Shown: positions 1 to 9,591, counted from the first letter of the stretch. The stretch: 41,794 bases of DNA from an uncultured Methanobrevibacter sp. (GCA_900314605.1 OMVX01000011.1:1-41794), one strand, 5' to 3'. Numbers and translations: made by a program. The notes: generated by a model from the sequence alone, not told the origin.

Positions 1-1728
1 AGGTATGATATGTTGAAATTGAATAATTATTTTATAAAGCAGAATGTTACTCATACTATGATGACTACTCAGGTAGGTAAATTGTTTATGGATAGTGTTT
101 ATGATACTTCTTTAAAATATTTGTTTGTAGGTGGTGAGAAATTAGGTGATTTTAAAAGTCCAGGGTCTTATGTTTTAGTTGATGAGTATGGTCCGACAGA
201 AACTAATAATTTTATTAGTTCTGTTATCAATTCGGATAAGGTTCATTTTTCTTCTGTTGGTCATTTAAACTATAATTCTAAAGTTTATATATTGGATGAT
301 GATTTTAGACCTGTTCCAGTAGGAGCTGTAGGTGAATTGTTTATTGCTGGTTATCAGCTTGCTTCTGGTTATTTGAATCGTGAAGATGAAACAAATTATG
401 CATTTGTTGATAATCCTTTTGATGATGGAAATTATGGAATTTTGTATCGTACTGGTGATATGGTTCGCTTTTTACCTGATGGTAGTCTTGGTATTGTTGG
501 TCGTCGAGATGGTCAATTTAAGATTCGTGGTAATCGTGTAGAGCTTGGTGAGGTTGAATCTGTTATAAGGAATATTGATTTTGTTGAGGATGTAACTGTT
601 CAAACTGTATCTAATGATGGTAATAATGAGTTGGTTGTTTATGTTGTATTATCTGATGTAGGATATGAGGGGAATTTAAGAGAGTTTATTTGTGATCATG
701 TGGCTAAGTGTAAACCTGATTATATGGTTCCTTCTTATGTTGTTGAGTTAGATGAGATTCCTTTGACTGTTAATGGTAAGGTGGATAAGAAGTCTTTGCC
801 TGATGTTGATTTAGATTCTTTGGTTGTGGAGTATGTTGCTCCAAGTAATGATACTGAAAAATCTATAGTTCATGGATTTGAGACTGTGTTTAATCAAAAA
901 GGTATTGGATTAAATGATGATTTCATTCGTCTTGGTGGAGATTCTATTAGGGCTATTCGTCTTATTTCATTGCTTGAAAAAGATGGTATTTCTTGTAGTG
1001 CTAGAGATATATTTAAAGCTAAAACACCTTATAATATTGCTAAAATTATAAATGATGGTAAAAAAGATTATGGTTTTGTACTTGCAAGAGAGGGTACTAC
1101 TAATCAGAATATGTTTATATTACCTCCTGCTGGGGGATTAGCTATGATTTTTAATAAATTAATTAAAGAGATAGATTTTAATGGTAATATTTATGTTATT
1201 GATGATTATCAATATGAATTAACTATTGATGAAATAAGAAAAGTTGATGGTCCGTCTCTAGCTCTTCAAATGTATTGGGAAGCTATTGGTGATATTTTCC
1301 AGGATGGTGATATTCTTGTTGGTTACTCTTTGGGTTGTTTGCATGCATCACTATTATGTGAGCGTTTAGAGAAATATAAAAAAGTTGATAAATGTGTTTT
1401 AATTGATGGAACACTTAATTTTGTTAATGATAAACCAATAACTGATGAGGATATTTCATCAGAAATAAAAGAGGTTAAAGAAACTTATTTAACTGAAATT
1501 AATAATCTTGCATTTGAGGAGAAAATTATTGAAGTTTTTATTAGTAATATGAGGTGGAATTTACCTGAACCGGAATTAAATTCACATGTGATTTATTTAA
1601 CTACAGCAAATAAATTTAAAGATGAATTAGATGAAATAGCTTCAGATCATGAGTTTATTAATATTAATTCAACACATATGGATATTATAGATAAAGATCT
1701 AGATAAAATTCTTAAATATTTAAAATGA
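1..1728 (+). CDS. Non-ribosomal peptide synthetase, C-terminal part (A-PCP-TE), 5' end outside window
   Basis: The reading frame is open to the left edge, so the true start lies outside the window. The visible part is the end of an adenylation domain: YGPTET (motif A5), YRTGD (A7), GRRDGQFKIRGNRVELGEVE (A8) and NGKVDKKSLP (A10, with the catalytic Lys). A carrier domain follows with LGGDSIRAIRL, whose Ser (about residue 312 counted from the first Met, base 10) takes the phosphopantetheine arm. A type I thioesterase follows with GYSLG (Ser about 440), a possible Asp in VLIDG and a His in STHMDII. The protein would select, activate and release the last residue of a peptide in the cytoplasm. Base use is richer in G and in T-ending codons (ggt, gat, gtt) than the neighbours, consistent with transfer from bacteria. 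It converges on a MATE transporter gene 39 bases away, a plausible export partner. The family call is firm; the product is unknown. Confidence 0.95.
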   Translation, partial: RYDMLKLNNYFIKQNVTHTMMTTQVGKLFMDSVYDTSLKYLFVGGEKLGDFKSPGSYVLVDEYGPTETNNFISSVINSDKVHFSSVGHLNYNSKVYILDDDFRPVPVGAVGELFIAGYQLASGYLNREDETNYAFVDNPFDDGNYGILYRTGDMVRFLPDGSLGIVGRRDGQFKIRGNRVELGEVESVIRNIDFVEDVTVQTVSNDGNNELVVYVVLSDVGYEGNLREFICDHVAKCKPDYMVPSYVVELDEIPLTVNGKVDKKSLPDVDLDSLVVEYVAPSNDTEKSIVHGFETVFNQKGIGLNDDFIRLGGDSIRAIRLISLLEKDGISCSARDIFKAKTPYNIAKIINDGKKDYGFVLAREGTTNQNMFILPPAGGLAMIFNKLIKEIDFNGNIYVIDDYQYELTIDEIRKVDGPSLALQMYWEAIGDIFQDGDILVGYSLGCLHASLLCERLEKYKKVDKCVLIDGTLNFVNDKPITDEDISSEIKEVKETYLTEINNLAFEEKIIEVFISNMRWNLPEPELNSHVIYLTTANKFKDELDEIASDHEFININSTHMDIIDKDLDKILKYLK

Positions 1729-1745
1729 TATGATGATGAATTTGG

Positions 1746-1767
1746 GATATTTTTAAATGGAAATATC
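1746..1767. terminator. Hairpin between convergent NRPS and MATE genes
   Basis: GATATTT (1746-1752) pairs perfectly with AAATATC (1761-1767) around an 8-base loop. It lies directly after the stop codon of the minus-strand MATE gene and 17 bases after the plus-strand NRPS stop. The same hairpin, with the same loop, follows the second MATE gene at 4039-4060. A role as terminator or 3' stabilising structure is inferred from position and duplication. Confidence 0.5.
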
Positions 1768-3504
1768 TTATTTTTCATATATTATGTATGTTTTATTAAA
1801 ACCTAAAATTTGATCATAATCAAATTGGCAATTTAATTTGGATAATGCCTTTATATTATTAGATTGCTTTAATTTATTATTTGAAAAGGGATTGTAGAAT
1901 TTTCCTTCATTAGTAAATACAATATAAAGTTTTTCATCCTCCAATCTTATTGTAAGATCAATATCATCAATATCAAGATGTTCAAAAATACTGTTACATA
2001 TATCATTTATAGAATTAGAAATGGTAATTGCATTCTCCTTGAAAAGATCTTCAATATGAATTAAATGTTCCCTGGTTTCTTTATTTAAATATTTATCTAT
2101 TTTTCCTACATCATTTCTGTTATATGTCCATGTAATCAGTTTTGATTTTTGTATCAAAAATAATCTATTAAATTTATCTTTTTTAGATTTTTGTAGTCTT
2201 AATGTTAAATAAACATAAATCACAACAGGAAGAGATTCAGCAATCAGTATAGCAATCCAGATACCTTTTCCTCCAATAATTCTTGTTAAAATTAATGAAG
2301 CACTAACAATAAATAAAAATTCTTCTAAAAATGTAATAATTGATGAAATTTTATTTCTTTCTATAGCCTGTGTATAAGACGCTAAAAGATAAGATATGCA
2401 ACGACCTATAAGGGAGAAAGATGTTATTCGTATAGCTAAAGTAACCACTTCAGCATCATGTGGATTAACCACATTAAATATGGATAATAATATTTCAGGA
2501 TAAATAAAAAATAGTATACTTACAGGAATTGAAATAAGTAAAACTTGTTTCATTGAAACTATAATCATATAACGTATGGCTTCATAATCATTTTCTTTGT
2601 GGAGTACAGTTACAATTGGAGACATGGCTTTCATAATTCCAGATAAAAATATGTAAACAACACTTTCACTGTTGTCATATATCAAAAAGGCTAAGAGCCC
2701 TGCAACACCCAAATAAGTTGAACATAAATATGTTAGTAAACTAATTTTAAAAGTAAAGAATATTTTTCCAATGACCTCAGGTGTATTCAAAATAAATTCT
2801 TTCATTGTAAAAATAATTTTTTTCATCTTATTTTTTGCTATTGGAGTTATTTGGAATGATCCTTTTTTAAAAATTATGTATTGGGAAATATATATTGCAC
2901 CTATAAGATAACCTATAACAGTACTTAAAGCAGTAGAAGTAATGTCTCCATTAAACACTTTCAAAAATAGTATATCAAAAAATATATTAAGAATATTAGC
3001 TATAAGCACAGCATAAAATGGTAATCTCGGAAATCCATCAGAACGAATGAAATAGGAAACTACAATAATATAACAGTTTAATGGGTAATAAAACATTATT
3101 ATTAACAAATATTCTTTAGAGATATTGAAAATCTCTGCAGGACAATTATACATAATCAATATATTATCAGCGAAAAGAAAAATAAATAAAACATATAATA
3201 TAGAAAAAACACCTATTCCCAAAATTGAAAGTGTAAAATAATAATTCATTTTTTCATGATCTAGCTTTGATTGAGCCCTTAATGCTAGTAAATTACCTCC
3301 CTGACCAAATAAGATATAAAATATCCCAGTAAAATAAGTCAAAGGGGAAGTTAAATTAATAATGGATAATTGTTGAGAACCTATAAAAAAACCTATAATA
3401 ATCATATCAATTACTACAGCCAATTTATCGGACATAACCATACAAAAAGTAGGTAGAAGTAAAGTATTATATTTATGTTTTAAATAAATTAAATTTCTTT
3501 TCAT
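1768..3504 (-). CDS. MATE-family efflux transporter fused to a degenerate HATPase_c_2 (RsbW-like) domain, copy 1
   Basis: Residues 1 to about 450 form a twelve-segment MATE (Na+/H+-coupled multidrug/oligosaccharide/polysaccharide flippase type) membrane domain, with YILFGQGGNLLALRAQS near the N-terminal repeat. Ordinary MATE pumps end there. This one has about 117 further soluble residues (462-578) resembling anti-sigma-factor kinases of the GHKL type. Aligned to an RsbW N-box, the segment SINDICNSIFEH has Asp in place of the catalytic Glu and Ser where the Mg-binding Asn should be. The G1 box reads NEGKFYNPF, with Asn in place of Asp, and the glycine-rich G2 box is not recognisable, so ATP binding is doubtful. 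The start has GGTG five bases upstream. A TATA-like AT stretch lies at 3523-3537. It is a paralogue of the gene at 4061-5809 and of the broken gene at 10902-12649. Export of the NRPS product is inferred only from proximity. Confidence 0.88.
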   Translation of the reverse strand: MKRNLIYLKHKYNTLLLPTFCMVMSDKLAVVIDMIIIGFFIGSQQLSIINLTSPLTYFTGIFYILFGQGGNLLALRAQSKLDHEKMNYYFTLSILGIGVFSILYVLFIFLFADNILIMYNCPAEIFNISKEYLLIIMFYYPLNCYIIVVSYFIRSDGFPRLPFYAVLIANILNIFFDILFLKVFNGDITSTALSTVIGYLIGAIYISQYIIFKKGSFQITPIAKNKMKKIIFTMKEFILNTPEVIGKIFFTFKISLLTYLCSTYLGVAGLLAFLIYDNSESVVYIFLSGIMKAMSPIVTVLHKENDYEAIRYMIIVSMKQVLLISIPVSILFFIYPEILLSIFNVVNPHDAEVVTLAIRITSFSLIGRCISYLLASYTQAIERNKISSIITFLEEFLFIVSASLILTRIIGGKGIWIAILIAESLPVVIYVYLTLRLQKSKKDKFNRLFLIQKSKLITWTYNRNDVGKIDKYLNKETREHLIHIEDLFKENAITISNSINDICNSIFEHLDIDDIDLTIRLEDEKLYIVFTNEGKFYNPFSNNKLKQSNNIKALSKLNCQFDYDQILGFNKTYIIYEK

Positions 3505-3522
3505 AATACACCATTACTATCA

Positions 3523-3537
3523 AAATATATAATAAAT
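3523..3537 (-). promoter_or_regulatory. Putative TATA box for MATE copy 1
   Basis: On the minus strand the sequence TTTATTATATATTTT lies about 20-35 bases upstream of the ATG, leaving a very short leader that contains the GGTG ribosome binding site. This is inferred from position and composition only, and the whole region is AT-rich. Confidence 0.3.
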
Positions 3538-3669
3538 TGTCAAAATAAATTTCATAAAATAATAGGTCTTATATTAGTTATAGAAATCTTTTTTATTTAA
3601 TTTGAATAATATTTTTTAGATTAAAACAAATGATTTTCTATTTTACAAATTATAATTTAAATATATAAA

Positions 3670-3828
3670 GACTTTGTAGAAATCCTATTTGATTTTTGAA
3701 AAATTTTTAGAAAAATCAATTTTTTCTATTTTTACATAAATTTTTAAAAAAAAAAATCTTAAATTTAATTATTTTTATTCATTATTGTTTAACTCTATAA
3801 CAATAAAAAATATGATTTCTACAAAGCC
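3670..3828. repeat. MITE-like element, copy A
   Basis: The 556-base gap 3505-4060 holds no gene but does hold this element. CTTTGTAGAAATC (3672-3684) is matched by its perfect inverse GATTTCTACAAAG (3814-3826). TATATAAA occurs just outside both ends (3662-3669 and 3829-3836), as expected of an 8-base target duplication. The interior (AAAATCAATTTTTT, a T-rich stretch, then TTTAACTCTA) reappears in reverse orientation in the element at 29247-29428. There is no coding capacity. A small non-autonomous transposable element is the best reading. Confidence 0.65.
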
Positions 3829-4038
3829 TATATAAAAATAAAAATATATCAAAATTTTATAAATTTTTAATCAATATTAGTATGAACTTATTAGAATTTT
3901 AAATATTATGTTTTTAGAATATTTAAATCTAGCGATTAGATAATCATAGGGAGAAATTTAATAAAAATATTATCAAAATTTTAAAAAGGCCTAACAAATT
4001 GACAGTCTCATTTAAAATGATATTATGGATAATTTTGG

Positions 4039-4060
4039 GATATTTTTAAATGGAAATATC
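4039..4060 (-). terminator. Hairpin after MATE copy 2, duplicate of 1746-1767
   Basis: GATATTT (4039-4045) pairs with AAATATC (4054-4060) around the same 8-base loop as the hairpin at 1746-1767. It directly follows the stop codon of the second MATE gene, so it was duplicated together with that gene. Confidence 0.5.
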
Positions 4061-5809
4061 TTAATTTTCATATATGAGATATGTTTTATTAAATCCTAAA
4101 ATTTCATCATAATCAAATTCACAATTTAATTGGGATAAAGCCTTAATATTATTTGATTGCATTAAATTATCATTTGAAAATGGATTATATAATTTTCCTT
4201 CATTAGTAAATACAATATATAGCTTTTCATCCATCAATCTTATAGTAAGGTCAATATCATCTATATCAATATGTTCAAAAATATCATTACAAATATCATT
4301 TATAGAATTAGAAATGATTATTGCATTCTCCTTAAAAAGATTTTCCACTTGAATCAATATTTTACTGGACTCTTCATCTAAATATTTATCAAGTTTACCT
4401 ACATCATTTCGGTTATATGTCCATGTAATCAGTTTTGAATTTTGAATCATAAATATTCTATTTATGATATCTTTATTAGATTTTTGAAGTCTTAATGTTA
4501 AAATAACATAAACTAAAACTGGAAGACATTCAGCTACTAATATTGAAATCCAAATACCTATTCCTCCGATAAGTCTTGTTAATATTAATGCACTTGCAAA
4601 TAAAAATAAAAATTCTTCTAAAAATGTAATAATTGATGAAATCTTATTTTCTTCTATAGCTTGAGCATAAGAAGCTAAAAGATATGACATACAACGTCCT
4701 ACAAGGGAAAAAGCAGTTAAACGTATAGCTAAAATAACTACTTCTGCATAATATGGATTAGATACATTAAATATAGCTAATAATATTTCAGGATAAACAA
4801 AAAATAGTACACTTACAGGGAATGAAATAAGCAAAACCTGCTTCATTGAAACTACAATAATATAATGTACAGCTTCAAAATCCATTTCTTTATGGAGTAC
4901 AGTTACTATTGGAGACATGGTTTTCATGATTCCGGATAAAAATATATAAACTACAGTTTCACTGTTGTCATATATTAAAAAAGCTATGAGTCCTGCAACC
5001 CCCCAATAAGTAGAGCTTAAATAGGTAAGCAAACTTATTTTTAAGGCAAAGAATATTTTTCCAATAACCTCAGGTGTATTTAATATAATATCTTTCAAAG
5101 AATAGAGAATATTTTTAATCTTATATTTTGCTAGAGAAATTATTTTGAATGATCCTTTTTTAATAAATATATATTGGGAAATATATATTGCACCTATAAG
5201 ATAACCTATTACAGTACTTAAAGCAGTAGCAGTAATTCCCCAATCAAATACTTTTAAAAATACTATATCTAAAATTACATTAATAACATTAGCTATAAGT
5301 ATTGCATAAAATGGCATTTTTGGAAATCCGTCTGAACGTACGAAATATGAAACAACTACAATAAAACAATTTAAGGGATAATAAAAGATTAATATAAGCA
5401 AGTATTCTTTAGAAATATTGAAAATCTCTTTAGGACAATTATACATCATCAATATATTATCAACGAAAAGAAAAATAATCAATATATATAATATGGAAAA
5501 TATACAGATTCCTATTACTGAAAGTGTAAAATAAAAATTCATTTTTTCATGATTAAGCTCCGATTGTGCTCTTAAAGCTAACAAGTTTCCCCCCTGACCA
5601 AATAATATATAAAATATCCCTGTATAGTAGGTTAAAGGAGAAGCTATATTAATTATTGATAATTGTTGTGAACCTATTAAAAAGCCGATAATAATTATAT
5701 CAATTACTGCAGCAACTTTCTCAGACATTACCATGAAAAAAGTAGGTAAGAGTAAAGTATTATATTTATTTTTTAAAAAAGTATATTTTCTTTCTAATTT
5801 TCCTTCCAT
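4061..5809 (-). CDS. MATE-family efflux transporter fused to a degenerate HATPase_c_2 domain, copy 2
   Basis: This is a close paralogue of the gene at 1768-3504 along its whole length: MATE membrane domain in the first 450 or so residues, then a 117-residue soluble tail. In the tail the N-box segment SINDICNDIFEH has Asp at both the catalytic-Glu and the Mg-binding-Asn positions. G1 is NEGKLYNPF and no G2 glycine loop is seen. The chosen start is the ATG at 5807-5809 (MEGKLERKY), because GGTG lies five bases upstream exactly as in copy 1. The in-frame GTG at 5815 overlaps that binding site and is less likely. Tandem arrangement, shared ribosome binding site and shared 3' hairpin indicate a local duplication. 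Transport of a peptide, lipid-linked or toxic substrate is possible, but the substrate cannot be read from sequence. Confidence 0.87.
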   Translation of the reverse strand: MEGKLERKYTFLKNKYNTLLLPTFFMVMSEKVAAVIDIIIIGFLIGSQQLSIINIASPLTYYTGIFYILFGQGGNLLALRAQSELNHEKMNFYFTLSVIGICIFSILYILIIFLFVDNILMMYNCPKEIFNISKEYLLILIFYYPLNCFIVVVSYFVRSDGFPKMPFYAILIANVINVILDIVFLKVFDWGITATALSTVIGYLIGAIYISQYIFIKKGSFKIISLAKYKIKNILYSLKDIILNTPEVIGKIFFALKISLLTYLSSTYWGVAGLIAFLIYDNSETVVYIFLSGIMKTMSPIVTVLHKEMDFEAVHYIIVVSMKQVLLISFPVSVLFFVYPEILLAIFNVSNPYYAEVVILAIRLTAFSLVGRCMSYLLASYAQAIEENKISSIITFLEEFLFLFASALILTRLIGGIGIWISILVAECLPVLVYVILTLRLQKSNKDIINRIFMIQNSKLITWTYNRNDVGKLDKYLDEESSKILIQVENLFKENAIIISNSINDICNDIFEHIDIDDIDLTIRLMDEKLYIVFTNEGKLYNPFSNDNLMQSNNIKALSQLNCEFDYDEILGFNKTYLIYEN

Positions 5810-6323
5810 ATACACACCATTACTATGAAATATTTGATATACACTTCAAATTAAGACCAATATTATAATAGATTATAATATTAGTTTGTATAAATCAGAT
5901 ATATTTTTTTAAAGAAAAATATTTTTTTTATATAATTTTTTGATAAAAACTTTATATCTTCTATTTTTATTATTACAGCTTATATTTTAGATTAATATAA
6001 AAATATGGAAATATTTAATTATTTTTAATCATAATATTAATATACATAAAAAAAAATGTTCTAAAAAAATATATGTTTTTTAAATATTTAAATCTATTGA
6101 ATTTACTTATTAAATGTGTTTAAATTTTTATTTATTAATATAATTAATTCCTTATCATTAAATGAATATAAACAAAAGGAAATAATATCTTATTTAAATT
6201 GAAATTTTTTTAGTTATCTTAGAAACTTAGAATTTTTATCAATTACACTTAAATAATTGTTAATATAATATTAAAAATTGTATATAAAAATTAATATTCT
6301 TAATATACGGAGGATTAATACTT
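5810..6323. other. AT-rich divergent intergenic region
   Basis: This region separates MATE copy 2 (leftward) from the MFS gene (rightward). It is almost pure A/T with no coding signal. The only clear elements are promoter-like sequences at its two ends, including the TATA box at 6281-6288. Confidence 0.5.
6281..6288 (+). promoter_or_regulatory. TATA box of the MFS gene
   Basis: TATATAAA lies 43 bases before the ATG. A transcript starting about 25 bases downstream would have a leader of some 15 bases carrying GGAGG (6309-6313), a good ribosome binding site. Assigned by position and match to the archaeal box A. Confidence 0.45.
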
Positions 6324-7870
6324 ATGAATCAAACTATTAAGGAGCACTCTTGGATTCCATTAATCCTTGTTTGTTTTGCTACCTTTATTATAGCTTTGGA
6401 TACTACCTTCATGAATGTTAGTATTTCTTCAGTTATTGCTGATTTGAATACTGATGTAAGTACCATTCAATCTATTTCCTCATTTTATACTCTTATCACT
6501 GCTTCATTCATGCTGTAAGTACCAAGCTTCAGGACATTGTTGGTAAAAAGAAACTGTTTTTAATTGGTGCTGTGATTTATGGAATAGGTACACTTACTGC
6601 AGCATTAAGTTCTAGTGTTTTAATGTTATTTGGGGGATGGGCATTACTTGAAGGTCTTGGTGGTGCTTTAATGACACCTACTGCTGTTTCTATAATTAGT
6701 GGAACCTATCATGGTGATAAACGTACATTTGCTTTGGCAATAGAAAGTGCACTTGTTGCAATTGCTGCTGCTATAGGTCCACTTTTTGGTGGGGTTGTGA
6801 CATCATACTTCACTTGGAGATTAGGATTTGCTGTAGAATTTATAATCGTTTTAATTGTTTTAGCAATGTCAGGTAAAATACCTTATTTCAAAGCAACTGG
6901 ATCTAAAAGCGAATTGGATATTACAGGTTCTATTATTTCATTTGTAGGTCTAGTTCTATTTGTTATCGTTATTTTAATGTTAACAGATGATACTACTTTC
7001 AGTATAGCTGCAATGGTTCTAGGTCTAATTGTTCTTGCACTCTTTGCATTATTTGAAATCAAAAGAAAAAGAAAAGGCAATGTACCGTTGCTTGATGTTG
7101 AATTATTAAAAGACAGAAATCTACGTGTAGGTACTGTCCTTAGATTAATGGTTAATCTTGCTATGGGTGGTACATTATTTGCAGTTTCTGTTTACTTGCA
7201 AAGCGTATTAGCTTTATCTGCATTTAATACTGGTTTAACTTTGCTTCCTATGACTTTAGGTTTACTAATGTTTGCATTGGCAGCACCAAGATTATCTGCA
7301 AAACTGAATCACAAGATACTCATGTCTGTTGGATGTATAATTTCAATCATTGGATGTTTAATTTTAAGCCACCAGTTTACAATGGATACAACAATGCTTG
7401 AGTTAATGCCTGGACTGTTCATATTAGGAGCTGGTCTTGGGTTTGTAATGGCTTTAGGAGTAGACATAGCATTAAGCAATATTCCTGAAGAAGGTCAGAA
7501 TAATGCATCAGGTATTGTTACTACCGGTCAGACTTTAGGTCAGTCTATGGGTACAGCAATTATTGGAGTAATTTTGATTCTTGGAGTTATTGGTGGTATT
7601 AGTGATGGTGTTAATACTTATGCTCCTGATCATTCTGGTGATCAGATGTACGAAAAAGGAGTATATAATTACTTCCAGTCTATAGGCAGTATCAACGAGG
7701 TTAATCAAGAAAATAGTACAGTTCAAAATGTTGTAAATGTTATTATTAAAGATTCCATGCAATTTGTAATGTATGTGTCTGCAGCTATGATGGCTATAAT
7801 ATTTGTTCTGACTTTACGGCTCTCGGATAAGAAGATTAAAAAACCAGATAAAAAAATTAAAAAATCATGA
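6324..7870 (+). pseudogene. MFS drug exporter, DHA2 (EmrB/QacA) type, split by a -1 frameshift
   Basis: The first 64 codons (6324-6518) encode the N-terminal helix with LDTTFMNVSISSVIADL, typical of 14-helix DHA2 drug:H+ antiporters, and end at a TAA. In the -1 frame the sequence continues without loss (VSTKLQDIVGKKKLFLIGA from 6517) into the long downstream frame ending at 7870. That frame holds AAAIGPLFGG (family motif C) and a Lys-rich C-terminal tail. One missing base at about 6515-6518 explains the break; without it the protein would be about 515 residues, the usual length. GGAGG lies eleven bases before the first ATG. The GTG at 6572 is inside the frame and is not a credible start. This may be a recent pseudogene, a sequencing error or an off-state. 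Confidence 0.85.
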
Positions 7871-7896
7871 GAGTTTATTCTCTCATTTTATCTTTT
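7867..7896 (+). terminator. Intrinsic-type terminator of the MFS gene
   Basis: ATGAGAG (7867-7873) pairs perfectly with CTCTCAT (7880-7886) around a 6-base loop and is followed by a T-rich tract. The gene's TGA stop lies inside the left arm. Confidence 0.65.
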
Positions 7897-7919
7897 TTTA
7901 GATATTAATTATTTTCTTC

Positions 7920-8014
7920 TTTTAAAATATCCGTTATAAGCCTATAACTTATTTTAAAATATTAAAATTATTTATTTTGAAAATTAACTAAAATTATTAG
8001 AAAACTAATTTTAG
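7920..8014. repeat. Two further dyad symmetries downstream of the MFS gene
   Basis: The first, 7920-7959, has arms TTTTAAAATA and TATTTTAAAA enclosing GTTATA/TATAAC. The second has CTAAAATTA (7988-7996) pairing perfectly with TAATTTTAG (8006-8014). With the terminator at 7867 they make three hairpins in 150 bases just before the insertion sequence. Function is unknown; they may be relics of inserted elements. Confidence 0.4.
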
Positions 8015-8110
8015 AATCATAGTGTAAGACAATATCATCATATCAATATTATCAATAATATAGTAAAATATCATTTATATATTTACAAATTATTATTGTA
8101 TTCTCTTTTT

Positions 8111-9097
8111 GAGAGTGGGACGCAAATTTTTTTATAATTTTTTGCCAACTCGAAAAAATAATAATTAAAATTTTTAATTTTTTATTATTTTTCTTATTTT
8201 AAGTATTTTTTCTATTTATTTCATTGTATATTCTTTTCAGATTGTGTCCGATTGATATAATTTGAATTCTGTGTTTACTTCTTTTAGTCCAGTTGTTCGA
8301 AATTATGTAACTTTCATATTTTGTTTTATGTTTGCAAAGGGTAATTCTGCAGTTTTAGATCTTAATTTGTAGATTTTTTGTGCCTCTTCTCTCCCATTTT
8401 TCTTTGCATTCGGATTTGGAAGGGTTTCCATATTCTTCACCTAATTCTAAATCTTCTTTCTGATCTAATTCAATGCTTTCTTTTAGATGTTTTTTCAATA
8501 TTTGTAATTATTGTTCGTTAGTTAATTTATTTATGGATGTTTTTACTTTTATTTTTGTTCCATCTAAACTTATATGATGGATTTTTATTAAATAGACTTC
8601 TTTTGCTATTTTAATAGTTGTTTTAAATGCTTCTTCAATTAAATCTGGATAATTAACTTTAAATCTTAAAATTGTTCTGTAACTCGGATTTTGCAACCCT
8701 GCTAAATACATATAACTAATATAGTCTTTATTTTTCTTTCAATCTCACGTGATGATAATCCACCATCAAATACGCTCATTAAAACTAGTCTAAGTAACAT
8801 TTCGCGCGGATAAGCAAATTCACCAGCGGTATCAACAAATTCATGATTTGCTTTGGAAGAATCAATTTGGTCGACCACGTTTTTAATAAAATAACATGGA
8901 TGATCTTCAGGAATCATATTCCTCAAGTCCCTTGGGATTAACATGCTCTGATTAATAGTATCATCTTTTAAAACCATAAATAAAACAACCATAAATATTA
9001 ATATCTATATATAATAGTTGTACTCCATAGTATTTAAATTTAAAGGATAAATAACAGAAAAAAAATTATAAAAAAAGTAATTTTGTGTCCCACCCTC
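8111..9097 (-). mobile_element. IS1182-like insertion sequence with intact ends and dead transposase
   Basis: The left end GAGAGTGGGACGCAAAT (8111-8127) is matched by the reverse complement of the right end, GAGGGTGGGACACAAAA (9097-9081). The similarity continues into a shared TTTTTTATAATTTTTT stretch on both sides, so the inverted repeats are roughly 35 bases. T-runs outside both ends could be a target duplication but are not informative. The element is about 1 kb, shorter than a full-length IS1182-type element (about 1.6-1.8 kb), so an internal deletion is inferred. No other copy is present in the window. Confidence 0.8.
8199..8992 (-). pseudogene. Decayed IS1182-like transposase
   Basis: The N-terminal part has the DUF772-type region: IPEDHPCYFIKNVVDQID, then YPREMLLRLVLMSVFDGG and SSREIERKI. 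After a one-base frameshift near 8715 it continues as MYLAGLQNPSYRTILRFK and then LDGTKIKVKTSINKLTNEQ (the DGTKI signature), followed by an in-frame TAA at about 8508. Beyond the stop, the coil-like KKHLKESIELDQKEDLELG, TAELPFANIKQNMK and the C-terminal GHNLKRIYNEINRKNT can be read in shifting frames down to 8199. At least three lesions and an internal deletion make it non-functional. The start could equally be the ATG at 8977. Confidence 0.82.
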
Positions 9098-9273
9098 TTT
9101 TTTTAAGGTGTACACAATTGTAACCTAGACGATTTTATTAAAATTTTTCAACTCTTATTTTTCAATATCTAAAATTATATTTATGTTTACAAAAATTTCT
9201 TAAAAAAAATTTTTTATATTTTTACTTTTAATTTCAAAAATCTATAGTATTCTAAAAATATTATTTTTTATTA

Positions 9274-9309
9274 TTTTAGTTCGTTAAACTATACTATAAC
9301 GAACTAAAA
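9274..9309. repeat. 13-bp perfect inverted repeat in an otherwise empty gap
   Basis: TTTTAGTTCGTTA (9274-9286) is followed after 10 bases by its exact inverse TAACGAACTAAAA (9297-9309). It lies in the 490-base AT-rich stretch between the insertion sequence and the SulP relic, where nothing else is recognised. No T-run follows on either strand, so a terminator is not favoured. It could be an operator or the end of a small element. Confidence 0.5.
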
Positions 9310-9591
9310 AATTTGAGCAAAAATAAAATGTTCGAAAATTGCATATTTTGATAACTACATATACCTGTAATCATCTCATTTTACCATTTTCGAAAAATTA
9401 TAAAAATCATATATTTTCTGAAATTTTACACTTGAAATTGTACTAATATTATATTAAATATTTTTTGATAAACTATTTTTTTTAAAATTCCACATAATTA
9501 AAAATCAATAAATTTTGTAAAACTTTATTAAATTAATAATTTAAACATAAATTATTAAAAATTAAATATTAATTTTTATCAATTTTAAAAA

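Noticed and set aside
5810-5815. GTG start for MATE copy 2
   Set aside because: It overlaps the GGTG ribosome binding site that serves the ATG six bases downstream, as in the paralogue.
6572-7870. Separate MFS gene starting at GTG 6572
   Set aside because: Homologous sequence continues upstream in the same frame to 6517 and joins the N-terminal frame; this is one broken gene, not a shorter gene with its own start.
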